Made by a program: the position numbers and the translations under genes. DNA of 60,000 nucleotides from Strigamia acuminata (lineage: Eukaryota; Arthropoda; Chilopoda; Geophilomorpha; Linotaeniidae): the NCBI GenBank assembly GCA_949358305.1, contig OX442314.1:55625369-55685368 (forward strand). Reading direction: 5' to 3'. Positions 21,444 through 32,100 of the stretch are shown piece after piece; the stretch's first letter is position 1, and each line of letters starts with the position of its first letter. The notes under the pieces were generated by a model. That model did no database searches and had not been told where the DNA came from. It saw nothing but the letters and a program-made list of their open reading frames with translations.

Positions 21444-21740
21444 ATGCAGCACTTGGCGGAATCCTGTGCAGAATTCGCTGACATTAGCGACCGTCTCGAA
21501 CATGCTTCCATTGAACTACGAGAAATGGTCGCTGTGAAAGGGACCAACAAAGATTTGACAGACCTTGTGGACCAGCAAAAAACGGTCATCAACACCGTAA
21601 TAGCGGCAGGTGCCATGAATTTGATAGCCATGCAAGGACACACTGCAGCCACTGTAGCAGCAACTGCCACAAGTGGGTCCACAACCAACGCAAATGCACT
21701 TGGTGCAATTGCGACCAATACAACACCAAATCAAATGTAA
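21444..21740 (+). CDS. Hypothetical 98-codon frame
   Basis: It starts MQHLAESCAEFADISDRLEHASIELREMV, which is helical and charged, and ends in an alanine/threonine-rich tail. I do not recognise it. Helical tails of this kind occur at the end of MADF/SANT-type transposon-derived proteins, but that is only a resemblance. No partner exon is visible. Confidence 0.3.
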   Translation: MQHLAESCAEFADISDRLEHASIELREMVAVKGTNKDLTDLVDQQKTVINTVIAAGAMNLIAMQGHTAATVAATATSGSTTNANALGAIATNTTPNQM

Positions 21741-22021
21741 AGGATCCACTACTATTTGCGTCGGGCGAAAAATGTACGCAAAAATCTGACTACCCTCCAC
21801 TGACCATGTGGCGTTCGTCCGAACACACACACATTTTCATTTCTCTTACTACACTCAAAGACACGTCTATTTCAACCATCTGTAATCAGAAAAACTCACA
21901 TTTTTTAATTAAAAAAATTCAAGTTCACTTTCTTTGTATCTGAAAAAAAGGTCATTATACATATCGGAAAAATAACAGTGGAGAAATACACAATCCAAAT
22001 TCGACATCGCTACGAAAAATG
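21741..22021. other. Stretch without a gene
   Basis: It is AT-rich. Nothing is recognisable before the unit C leader. Confidence 0.4.
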
Positions 22022-22610
22022 ATGTGAGGAAGTCATTTTTATATTCGTTCATATTTTGGGAAGCTTTTAATGAAAAATATCCTGAAGCGATTTTCTAGTT
22101 CAATACTTCCCAGAACAACAATGTAAAACTCATCTGGAATTGGAGTGCCCGCCATGACACCTCATTCTCACGGAACGACGAAACATCAACGGGCACTGAA
22201 AACGTAAAATACCTCGCAGAATACTCGCAAATCCGTAAATATAATTTAGCGCAATGCTTTTTGATTTGTTTTAGTGAATAGAAATGAATTTTTTTAGAGG
22301 TTTCAGCGGAAACAAGACAGATTGATCGCGCTATTTCGCCGAATTATTAAGCCTAACGTCGCGATTCGCGATCGTGCTGATTTCCTATGTTATCTCGACG
22401 AGACTCTTCGCATAATTACCCAGAAATTTGAGCACGTTTTAGTTCGTTGATTCAACTTCTTTGCACTGTAAGCCATTCCATAATTCTTTACGAGCTTAGT
22501 TAATTATTTTTCTTGTTTTAATTTTAGGACAAGTATTCACTTGGTGATAAATACAGTCGCTGTCAATCCTCCACTCAAGTTCGCATTGTATTACTTCATT
22601 AAACACAAAA
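22022..22610. repeat. Unit C leader
   Basis: This copy of the array leader runs from GAGGAAGTCATTTTT to CACAAAAATG. The opposite-strand start reads MAGTPIPDEFYIVVLG. A TTTTAATTTTAGGACAAG acceptor-like string lies at 22520-22535. Confidence 0.75.
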
Positions 22611-23036
22611 ATGGAGATGAAACGTCAGGATTTCTGTTGCAACCTGTGTGATTATTCGTGTTCGTATTATTCTCAATTGAAACAACACATGCTTAAACAT
22701 ACTGGGGAAAAACCATTTAAGTGTCATTTGTGTGCTTATTCCTGCGCTCATAGTGGACATCTAAGAAGCCACATTGCAACCCACACTGGGGAAAAACCAT
22801 TCAAGTGCCATTTGTGTGGTTATTCTTGTGTTCGAAGTGATAATTTAAAAACACATTTATTAATACACACTGGGGAAAAACCATTCAAGTGTCATTTGTG
22901 TGGTTATTCCTGTATTACAAGTGGGAATTTAAAAACACATTTATTAATACATACTGGGGAAAAGCCATTCAAGTGTCATTTGTGTGCTTATTCTTGTGTT
23001 CAAAATGCGGATTTAAAAAAACATTTGTTAACACAT

Positions 23037-24088
23037 TGCGGCGATCCGGGTTTTTACTTATTAAATTATATAAATTCAACAAGCAATCGTCGGTGAGATG
23101 CCGTACAGGACTTCTACTCTGTGGCCAAATGTTTGTCTAGGGGAATGATTTTACACAGAGTAAAGGAAAAATTAGATAGTTTTAATTAGTTCCAAAATAT
23201 ACAGGAGATATATGCAAAATAATAATGTTTGGGGTCGATCTGGCTTCTTCTTCACCAATATAAACTCACAGTTGACCGTTGGCTCCAAGATGGCGCGGGA
23301 TTTTAGCGGAGTAAACTCGACGCTAAAATACGCCTCTAAATATACTAAAATCCTCGTGGAGCACGCTCGACACGAGAATATGTCTTGCACACAGCGGTTC
23401 GATTATTACGGAGCAAGCTCGACGTAACAATCGGTCTTTACACAAATCGCTTTGTGGAGTTAAACTCGACACAAAGCCTTCAAACTAACAGAGTAAACTC
23501 GATGTTAGTTTCACACAGAAATGGCTTAAATTACGCGTAGTAATTCAAGCTAGAAAGTTGCTATTCCGTACAGTGGGTACAGACCAGCGATGAAACTCAA
23601 TTCGTCCAAGAATCACAGATCACACTTTGCAGTTTTGGCAGAAGTTTGACACGGTTGTGAACAGTTTGGAGGTAGAATCAAGAGTGCGGAAAGAGTGGGC
23701 CAAAACCGTTTGGCTCACTCCTAAATCTGCTCAGCAAAGCTGCGCAGAAGACGAGTTGCATGAAGATCGCACACGGCCGCCTTCGGGTCGTGTGCAACAA
23801 TCGAGCCGGGCACGCGCGAGGGGAAGGGATGCTCCGCCCAGGCACACGCCTAGCAGCATCATCAAAGCAATGCACGCCGCAACGTGATTGGTTGATGCTG
23901 TTGCTGGGCCAAAACTTGCTGCAAGACACGATATTATTTGGGTAATATTGTGTCCTGTTTTATCTTTGAATATTATATATTTTATTTCAATCTACATTGA
24001 AACAAAACATATAGGAGAGTTGGATTCGTTTATTAAACAATTCGGAAATATGGTGCGCGCTCAAATAGGAATATTTGAGGTCACCACA
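23037..24088. mobile_element. Solo LTR with hairpin series in zinc-finger gene C
   Basis: The ends are TGCGGCGATC and GGTCACCACA. A perfect 4-bp duplication ACAT flanks it (23033-23036, 24089-24092), which is Gypsy-like. No gag or pol remains. Read on the minus strand it starts TGTGGTGACC, with an AATAAACG soon after (about 24030), so minus is the more likely orientation. It contains the hairpin row at 23300-23552 and a GC-rich, CpG-containing zone at 23760-23890. Confidence 0.85.
23300..23552. repeat. Row of six hairpins, five with the same apical motif
   Basis: Five consecutive inverted repeats have different stems but the same top, GAG-N4/5-CTC followed by GA. Stems are: 23300-23308 with 23321-23329 (ATTTTAGCG); 23353-23358 with 23371-23376 (CTCGTG); 23401-23410 with 23423-23432 (GATTATTACG, one mismatch); 23449-23456 with 23470-23477 (GCTTTGTG); 23482-23490 with 23503-23511 (AAACTAACA). 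A sixth hairpin (23524-23534 with 23540-23550, loop GCGTA) lacks the motif. Each stem matches only its own partner, while the apical motif and the two-base GA bulge are constant. Confidence 0.88.
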
Positions 24089-24434
24089 ACATACTGGCGA
24101 AAAACCATTCAACTGTCATTTGTGTGCTTATTCTTGTGTTCAAAATGGGAATTTAAAAAAACATTTGTTAATACATTCTGGGGAAAAACCATTCAAGTGC
24201 CATTTGTGTGAATATTCCTGTATCGATAGTAGGGATTTAAAAAGGCATGTAGCTACCCATACTGGGGAAAAACCATTCAAGTGTCATACATGTGCTTATT
24301 CTTGTATTACAAGTGGGGATTTAAGAAGACATATTGCAACTCATACTGGGGAAAAACCGTTCAAGTGTCACGTATGTGCTTATTCCTGTATTACAAGTGG
24401 GCAACTAAAAATACATGGCTTCAAAAAACATTAA

Positions 24435-24810
24435 ACTAAGCATGCAAATTAAAAACTTGTACATTTTTTTATTACGTTCATAATTCTTAACTCACCACGA
24501 TTAATTAATTTCTAATTTTATTTGTGTATTTCAATTTGGATTTTAAACACAACATTATTACTTTTCTTAACTGAAAAGTTTAGAAAACTTAAATGTGTTG
24601 AATTGTATTTTTTTCTCTAGCTTAATTTCTCAATATTTGAACCACAAACGCAACCTGTAAAAGCCGAATTAAATGTAAAAATCTCTCTTCTGCTTACACC
24701 TTTTTGTGTTTACTGTATTTGACAAACAGATTATTAAAAATAACATTGCTTTTGGTATTGTTCATATTTGCTTCAACTGCGTGTCCAGCATGCCAACATC
24801 TTTGAACATT
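24435..24810. repeat. Unit C 3' flank, proximal part
   Basis: The standard array 3' module runs to the CATCTTTGAACATT string, where a solo LTR interrupts it. Confidence 0.7.
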
Positions 24811-25483
24811 TGTTACAAATCAACTTGGATGTTTAGATAATTTGATCTGAGTTTACGCGCAAGGTGATGTAGCGCAAACCAGTGGGCTAAATTCGTAGAT
24901 TTACTCGTTTTGTGCCGTCGTCAAATGAGGACATCAGACGGTGAATAAACCTAGGCTCGCTGTAACACACATTATTTATATTCGACGGGCTCAATCTCAC
25001 GTTGTGGGTCTTTACGTTTAAAAAAAAATGAGTATGCACTGTGTTATTCATAAGCGGGTGGGCGTAGAATGTCACAGGCATGCGAAGTGATAAAAGGTGG
25101 GCAAAAGGAGGCGCTATTAAGAGTTATATTGAAGGTGCGCGTGTTAAGACGCAAAGTAAAGGTTGACAAACTCAATTTGATCTACGAGGTCTTAACTCGT
25201 TGCAAGAATTATGAGAAGTGTGGATTATGGATGAAAGTAGTGACCAGGTAAACATGAGTCATGTGACCGGGTCTATTGAAGTGGGTGAGGGGGTGAAAGG
25301 TATAAAATAAGGTTAATTGTTGGAAATAATAAGATGCGCGCGATGAAGCTGCGCATGTATTAATAGGTGAATCATCGATGTTAGATGAAAAGAGAGATTT
25401 GGGAAAAAGTAAGAGAACTTAAGATTGGGTTGGTCTAAGTTAGAAATGAATAAAAAAGAAGGGTGGGTAACCTGCCCGTGACA
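24811..25483. mobile_element. Probable solo LTR in the unit C 3' flank
   Basis: It begins TGTTACAAAT and ends CCCGTGACA (imperfect inverted TGTYAC/GTRACA). It sits exactly where the array's 3' flank is interrupted, and the flank resumes at TATTCAACTCCCGAACGCC. The adjoining bases CATT and TATT would be a 4-bp duplication with one change. An AATAAACC lies at about 24943. No internal retroelement sequence is present. Confidence 0.6.
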
Positions 25484-25610
25484 TATTTATTCAACTCCCG
25501 AACGCCATCGGGAACGCCATTTAAGGAAATTGCTACGGTTGGTTGTCCCATCTGTCCCCTTACACTTCATGGCAATGCACGGCGCCTTCAAATCAGTTGA
25601 GCCTATTCAA

Positions 25611-26978
25611 TTAAACTGCTGAATCGAGGGTTGTTGCGTTCCTGTGAATCCAATTGATTTCGGTTAACACCAAATTTATATTTTGTCAAAATGGGACTTT
25701 CTAATTGTGCGAGATCCCAGCGTTCATCTACGGAAAACAGTTGTATGCCGTGATTAGGACTTCTATCCGGTTTTAGCCGTTAGTAAAGAGTGTCTAGCTA
25801 GGGTATTATTCTCGAATAAAATATCAAAACTGTTGTATTTAAATATGAACAAAGAATGAATTTATTTATCGGTTAAATACAGGAATCAATAGATGATAGG
25901 GTTAATAATATGGGTTCTATCAAAGCGATGTTGTCCACTTAGAAGACTGCGTGTTCAAGACAGCGCAGTATTCCGGTGGCCGGGAAAAAGCAATGCAGAA
26001 ATGGCGACTTGACGAATTAGGAAAGGAAGCGTGAAGTGGGCGAAATTCACAAAATGGTCCAGCGGTTAAGCCTGACCGAATTGGAAATCTGAAGGTAAAC
26101 CCTAGATTGCAACGGGAGATTCCCAAAGGAGTCGAGTAGTCAAACGGCGGGTTCAGCCGATTGTTAAAACCTGACTGGAGATCCACTGCAATCCGGAACG
26201 ATATCGGCGGCAACAGGTCGAGAAGCGGCGGCATGAGCTCTGCGTTCATAAATCCAATTACTTAACTACACATTTAATTATCCGTAGCACGACATCACCG
26301 CCAAGGGAAATCAGTGCAAACAATAGGGGTAGTTCAATTTTGTTTAATATGAGAATTATGTGTGTAAATTTCCAGTTGGAGCACGATATAATTGAGTATG
26401 GTTTACCAATCTACTGTTAGGAGCTCACACATCTATTATATTTTTAATATTGCAATAGTTGCACTGCCAAACTCAGTGCATCTTACAGTCAAGTTTCTAA
26501 AGAATCATCCACACAATTGCAGTTTAAAAGATTTACTACTTAAAGAAGCATGAAAGAGAAATAGGAATAACAACAAATTCAACGAAAGACGTAACAACTG
26601 TGAGTCGCACTTCACTAGAACATAAACACTGTATGCAACACCCAGCTGAGCAGGCGGTTACACTACAACCAATGCGGACTTACAGTAATCTAATTATCAC
26701 GTCTCAACCAGTGGTTCCATTATGGGCCGGGCGAGGGAGCGGATATGTGCACTGCTCATTGAGCGGTGCCGCCTTTTTTGCACCGGGTTGCTATGCCGGG
26801 GACGTTGGCTTGGAAGTCTCAATTGCAATGAGACTAACTTTAAAATTTAATTCGGGTATGCAGCAAAATGTGGACACACATGGGAAGCAACTGGAATAAA
26901 GGTACAGGTGCAGCTCATTAGTTCTGAGTTGCCGTGCTGCTGCTCAATGTTCTTGGGTTCACACTGTTTCAATTTCTA
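25611..26978. other. Unassigned insertion between the unit C flank and fragment D
   Basis: Array homology stops at about 25610 and resumes inside a finger at about 26979. The 1.37 kb between has short frames on both strands (25920-26249 minus, 26600-26899 plus) that I do not recognise, and no reliable termini. It is probably another mobile-element piece that replaced the front of unit D. Confidence 0.35.
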
Positions 26979-27112
26979 CCTGCACTCAAAGTGGACATCT
27001 TAGAAGCCACATTGCAACCCATACTGGGGAAAAACCATTCAACTGTGATACGTGTGCTTATTCCTGTATTACAAGTGGGCAGCTAAAAAGACATGGCTTG
27101 AAAAAACATTAA
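26979..27112 (+). pseudogene. Zinc-finger unit D, last two fingers only
   Basis: The sequence encodes CTQSGHLRSHIATH, a TGEKP linker, and the standard last finger ITSGQLKRHGLKKH with stop TAA at 27110-27112. The 5' part of the gene and its leader are replaced by unrelated DNA. Confidence 0.85.
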
Positions 27113-27423
27113 ACTAAGCATACAAATTTAAAACTTTTGCATTTGTTTATTACGTTCATAACTCTTATATTCACCAAGGTTATTTAATATCTAATTTTAT
27201 TTGTTGTTTTCATTTTGAATTTTTAACGTAACATTAGTACTTTTTTTTAGAAAACTTAAATGTGTTGATTTGTTTTTTTTTTCTCGCTTAATTTCCAATT
27301 TTTAAAACAAACGAAACCTGTAAAACCCAAATTTCAAATTAAAAATCTCTTTTCTGCTTACACCTTTTTGTGTACTTTTTGTGCCTACTGCTCAAGTTTT
27401 AAATCTTAAACCGACACAAAAAA
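27113..27423. repeat. Unit D 3' flank
   Basis: The standard array 3' module, truncated after the CTTTTTGTGTACTTTTTGTGCC region. Confidence 0.65.
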
Positions 27424-28049
27424 TGATCCGAGGAAGTCATTTGTTTATATACATTCGTTCGTATTTTAAAACTATACGTACATCCTGATGCGATTTCCTA
27501 GTTCAATACTTTCTAGTACAACAATGTGAAACTCAACTGGAGTTGGAATGCCCACCATGACACCTCATCCTCACAGAACGACGAAACATCAACGTGCGTG
27601 TGTGGCCAAAACGGGCACTGATAAAGGAAAAATACTTTGCAAAATACTTGCAAATTCGTAAATATAATTTAGTGCAATGTTTGTTGATTTGTTTTTGAGA
27701 ATAGAAATGAATTTTTTTAGAGGTTTCAGCGCAAACAAGACAGATTGGGCACGCTATTTTGCCGAATCATTAAGCCTATCGTCGCGATCGTGTTCATCTT
27801 CTCTGTAATCTCCACGGGACTCTTTGCACAATTATCCAGAAATTTCAGCAGGTTCTAGTTCACTGATTCAACTTCTTTGCACTGTGAGACATCTATTCCA
27901 TCCTCGGTGCACACGGTATGATATTTTATAAAGTTATTTAATTATTTTTTCTTGATTTAATTTTAGGACAAGTATTTATTTAGTGATAAATAGAGTCGCT
28001 GCCAATCCTCCACTCAAGTTCATATTGTATTTCTTCAAAAAAATCAAAA
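27424..28049. repeat. Unit E leader
   Basis: The array leader runs from GAGGAAGTCATTTG to TCAAAAATG. The opposite-strand start reads [17 protein letters not shown]. Confidence 0.72.
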
Positions 28050-28708
28050 ATGAAGATGAAACGTCAGGATTTCTGTTGTAATCTGTGTGATTACTCGTGT
28101 TCATATAATTCGCAATTGAAACAACACATGCTTAAACATACTGGGGAAAGACCATTCAAGTGTCATTTGTGTGCTTATTCTTGTGTTCAAAATGGGAGTT
28201 TAAAAAAACATATTGCAACCCATACAAGGGAAAAACCATTCAAGTGTCATTTGTGTGCTTATTCTTGTGTTCAAAATGGGAGTTTAAAAAAACATATTGC
28301 AACCCATACAGGGGAAAGACCATTCAAATGTCATTTGTGTGCTTTTCTTCCGTAATTAGTGGAAATTTAAAAACTCATTTGTTAATACATACTGGGGAAA
28401 AACCATTTAAGTGTCATTTGTGTGCTTATTCTTGTATACAAAAAGGGAATTTAAAAACTCATTTGTTAATACATACTGGGGAAAAATCATTCAAGTGCCA
28501 TTTGTGTGCTTATTCATGTGTTCAAAGTGGGGATTTAAGAAAACATATTGCAACCCATACTCGGGAAAAACCATTAAATTGTCATTTGTCTGCTTTTTCC
28601 TGCATTCAAAATGGAAATCCACGAAGCCACAATGCAATCCATACAAAAGAAAACCCATTCAAGTGTCAAGTATGTGCTCAATTATATTCACGAAATTATA
28701 GCCTGTAA
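28050..28708 (+). pseudogene. C2H2 zinc-finger gene E, frameshifted
   Basis: It starts MKMKRQDFCCNLC. After about three and a half fingers, one T is missing from the TGTGCTTTTTC run of a finger at about 28345, and the frame stops at 28355. The remaining fingers continue in the next frame to 28708. Downstream there are more lesions: a zinc-binding Cys changed to Ser (CHLSAFSC), a Pro in a helix (NGNPRSH), a KENP linker, and an end (SRNYSL) that lacks the usual GLKKH finger. The first fragment alone would make a three-finger protein. A Copia element sits in the 3' flank. Confidence 0.85.
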
Positions 28709-28841
28709 AAATATTTTACTTAGCACACAAATTAAAAGCTTTTGTATTTGTTTATTACGTTCATAACCCTTAAATTCACCACTGTTAATTAATTTCTCAT
28801 TTTATTTGTGTATTTCATTTTGGATTTTTTAAATAACATTA

Positions 28842-29055
28842 TGTTGTTTATTGAATGTTGTATTCCTGTCCGCCAGGTGTCTTTGTCACCTGTGCACCTG
28901 TCACTGACACTGACCAATCAGTGACCCGAATTGTATTTGGTGCTCCACGCACTTTTTAACATCTGTTTAAGATTAAAACCATCACTGTTAATATTTCACC
29001 AAAAAACCACGCGTCTCCATTTTTATGCCTCCAACATATTAGAACAAAAACTACA
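28842..29055 (+). repeat. Copia 5' LTR
   Basis: 214 bp, from TGTTGTTTATTG to AACAAAAACTACA, a TG...CA terminus. I find no difference from the 3' LTR. Confidence 0.93.
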
Positions 29056-29070
29056 GGTTATGGGCCCAGC
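29056..29070 (+). other. Copia primer-binding site, initiator tRNA-Met type
   Basis: GGTTATGGGCCCAGC follows the 5' LTR directly. It is complementary to the anticodon-loop region of initiator tRNA-Met (GGGCCCAUAACC), as known for Copia, which primes from a half-tRNA rather than a tRNA 3' end. Confidence 0.85.
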
Positions 29071-29176
29071 ACGCTTCCACTGCGCTTAAAAATCATCAAG
29101 TTTTGTACCGGAACATTCGAGGAAGTTAAAAACGAATTTAACACGAACATTCCACAAGAAACAGAACTAAGAAACG

Positions 29177-32100
29177 ATGGCGAACGGCGGCGGAAATTCA
29201 GCTCGAATCGAGGCGTTGGGAAAGGAAAACTTCGACACATGGAAGATCCAGATGGAAGCAATTTTGGATCAACGGGACCTACTCGTGCACGCGGAAGGTA
29301 CGTCGAAACGACCAGAGACCATTGAAGGCAACGCGAAACGTATGAAGGAGATCGAGACGTGGGAGAAAAGTGATCGAACAGCCAAAAATGACATTTTGCT
29401 AAATATAAAGCAATCTGAACTTCGAATGGCCAAAAATTGCAGCACCGCAAATGAATTGTGGAGGAAGTTGCATAGTGTGTACCAATCGAAAGGACCGGCA
29501 AGAAAAATCACGTTGTTAAAACGACTCGCGACACACAAGATGGCGGACGGAGAAAACGTGGAGAGTCACCTAAAAGAATTCTTCGAACTAGTAGACAAAT
29601 TGCTAGACATGGATTTTAAAATGCCCGAAGATTTCACAACGATTCTACTGCTACTGAGTTTGCCAAATTCCTACGACAACTTTCGATGCGCAATAGAATC
29701 CCAAGATAAATTGCCATCGCTGGAAGTTTTGGAGGGAAAGATCAAAGACGAGTCGATCGCCCGCGGAAAAGGGAAAGAAGACGTATCGGACGCCATGATG
29801 GCCAGAAAAACGTTCCAAAAACGTAAGCAACCAAAGAAATACGGCGACGAAAATTCGAATTCGACCGAGAAACCAGCTTTTAAATACAAGTGCCACGGTT
29901 GCGGAAAAATTGGCCACAAAATCGCCGATTGTCGAAGTAAAAGCAAGAAGGAAAGCGCATCAAGAGCCGAGAAATCCAAGTACGAATTATTTTTCTGCGA
30001 GCAAATCGAGACAGCACTGATAAGCGAGACGTCACGACCGAAAAATTGGTGTTTGGACAGCGGCGCCAGCTCCCACATGTGCTCGAACGATTCAACATTT
30101 TCGACGATCGAATTCCTGAAAAACCAAAAACTGAATTTGGCCAGCAAAGCGAGTACAAAAATCGACGGAAAAGGAACCGCGAAAATTGTCGTCAACACCG
30201 GGAACGGAAATGTGAAGCTGGATTTGGCGGAAACTCTTTTGGTACGAGATTTACGAACGAATTTGATGTCAGTCGGGAAGATCACAGAACGGGGACACAA
30301 GGTGATTTTCGATGATAAATCAGCAGAAGTGATAAATCCGAAGGGAGAAATCGTATTCACCGCCGAAAAAAGGAACGGACTGTATTACATCGTCGACGAG
30401 ACCGAGGATGCTGCGACTGCAGCGGAAATCGAAGTCGGAACCGGATCAAAACCTGCAAAACCCGCAAGTACGAAAATACAAGAATGGCACAAAAGACTTG
30501 GGCACCTGAACGAGTCAAGTCTGAAAATACTAAACGAAAAGGCGGACGGAATGAATTTGGAAAAGGACGCCAAGCTGCCAACTTGTGAAACTTGCATCGA
30601 GGGGAAGCACGCAAGTACGAAATTTCCTGACTCCACGTCAAAAAGCGAAAAACTGCTGGAACTTGTACACTCGGACGTTTGCGGACCAATGCCAACAAAG
30701 TCCATGAACGGATCAAGATACTTCGTGACCTTCACCGACGACAAATCGAGGTGGTGCAAGGTGTATTTTCTGAAGCACAAAAGCGAAGTTTTCGAGGCAT
30801 TCAAATCATTTAAAACGTTTTGCGAGAGGGAAACTGGTTGCGCACTAAAAGTTTTACGATCGGACAACGGGAAGGAATATGTAAATAAGAAATTCGACAC
30901 GTATTTACAAGAAAACGGCATAAAGCGCCAAACCAGCGTCGAACGAACCCCGGAACAAAATGGCGTCTCGGAAAGAATGAATAGAACTTTGATCGAGATG
31001 GCACGATGCATGTTACTGCAAGCAAAATTGCCTAACTCATATTGGGCGGAAGCAATCAACACTGCATGCCACATCCGAAATAAATGCCCGACTAGAAGTT
31101 TGGAAAATGAAATCCCGCATCAAGTCTGGACCGGAAGAAAACCGAATGTCGACTATTTTCGAGTTTTTGGAAGCAGAGTCTTCGCGTTGGACAAGAAACC
31201 GAACAAGGGGAAGTTCGAACCGAAGTCAAAAGAATGTATTCTCATCGGATATTGGGACGGATCGAAGGCGTATCGCTTGTGGTCAAAAAGCGAAAACAAA
31301 ATTATAAAAAGTCGCGATGTGAAATTTGTCGAAAAATCGGAAAATGAAACGAATGAAGAATGTGAAGAAAACGATAATAACAATAATTTTAATGACATTC
31401 TCACCGATTGCAGAACAGATCAAATCGAGAATGGAACCGAAATTTCCGAGGACGAAGTCGAGAGCGCAGGCGAGAACGAGCCCGACAATGAGGACGAGAG
31501 AGAGACGCAACACGAAGAAGCCGAACCTCGTCAGAATGAAAACGCGCAAATAATTCCACGACGATCCTCGAGAACGCCAAAACCTTACCCAAATCGAAAT
31601 GGGGACCCACCCAGAAAGAAATACACCAGAAAGAATCCGACAACAACTAATGAAGTTTTGGACGAAATTGCACAGATAGCAATTCTCGACGATCCAACGA
31701 CAGCGGCCGAAGCTTTGAATGGAAACGACCCACAAGAATGGATGAAAGCGATGAAGGAAGAGTACGACGCTTTAATCGAAAACGAAACGTGGGAGGAGTG
31801 CGACCGACCAAAAAATAGAAACGTAATCGGATGTAGATGGGTCCTCCGCACGAAATTTGAAGCAGACGGGTCAATCGAACGCAGAAAGGCCAGACTGGTC
31901 GCCAAGGGATACGCACAGCAGCCAGGCATTGATTATTTTGAAACCTACGCGCCCGTCGCACGACCGGGATCAATTCGAATGATGATGGCAATCGCAGCCG
32001 AGTTGGGATTGACCGTACACCAAATGGACGCGATAACGGCATATTTGAACGGCGAAATCGAAGAGGAAATTTTTATGGAATTCCCCGAATATTTGGAATT

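Larger units (their letters stand above)
22611..24434 (+). pseudogene. C2H2 zinc-finger gene C, nine fingers, split by a solo LTR
   Basis: The 5' part (22611-23036) encodes five fingers starting MEMKRQDFCCNLC. The 3' part (24093-24434) encodes four more, ending ITSGQLKIHGFKKH. Between them lies a 1052-bp solo LTR with a 4-bp duplication. The 426 bases before the LTR are exactly 142 codons, and the downstream part is in the same frame, so without the LTR and one target copy the frame is continuous (255 residues) with no other defect. The gene was therefore probably intact until the insertion. With the LTR present, translation would run into LTR sequence and stop at 23096, giving a five-finger protein with a foreign tail. 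Confidence 0.9.
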
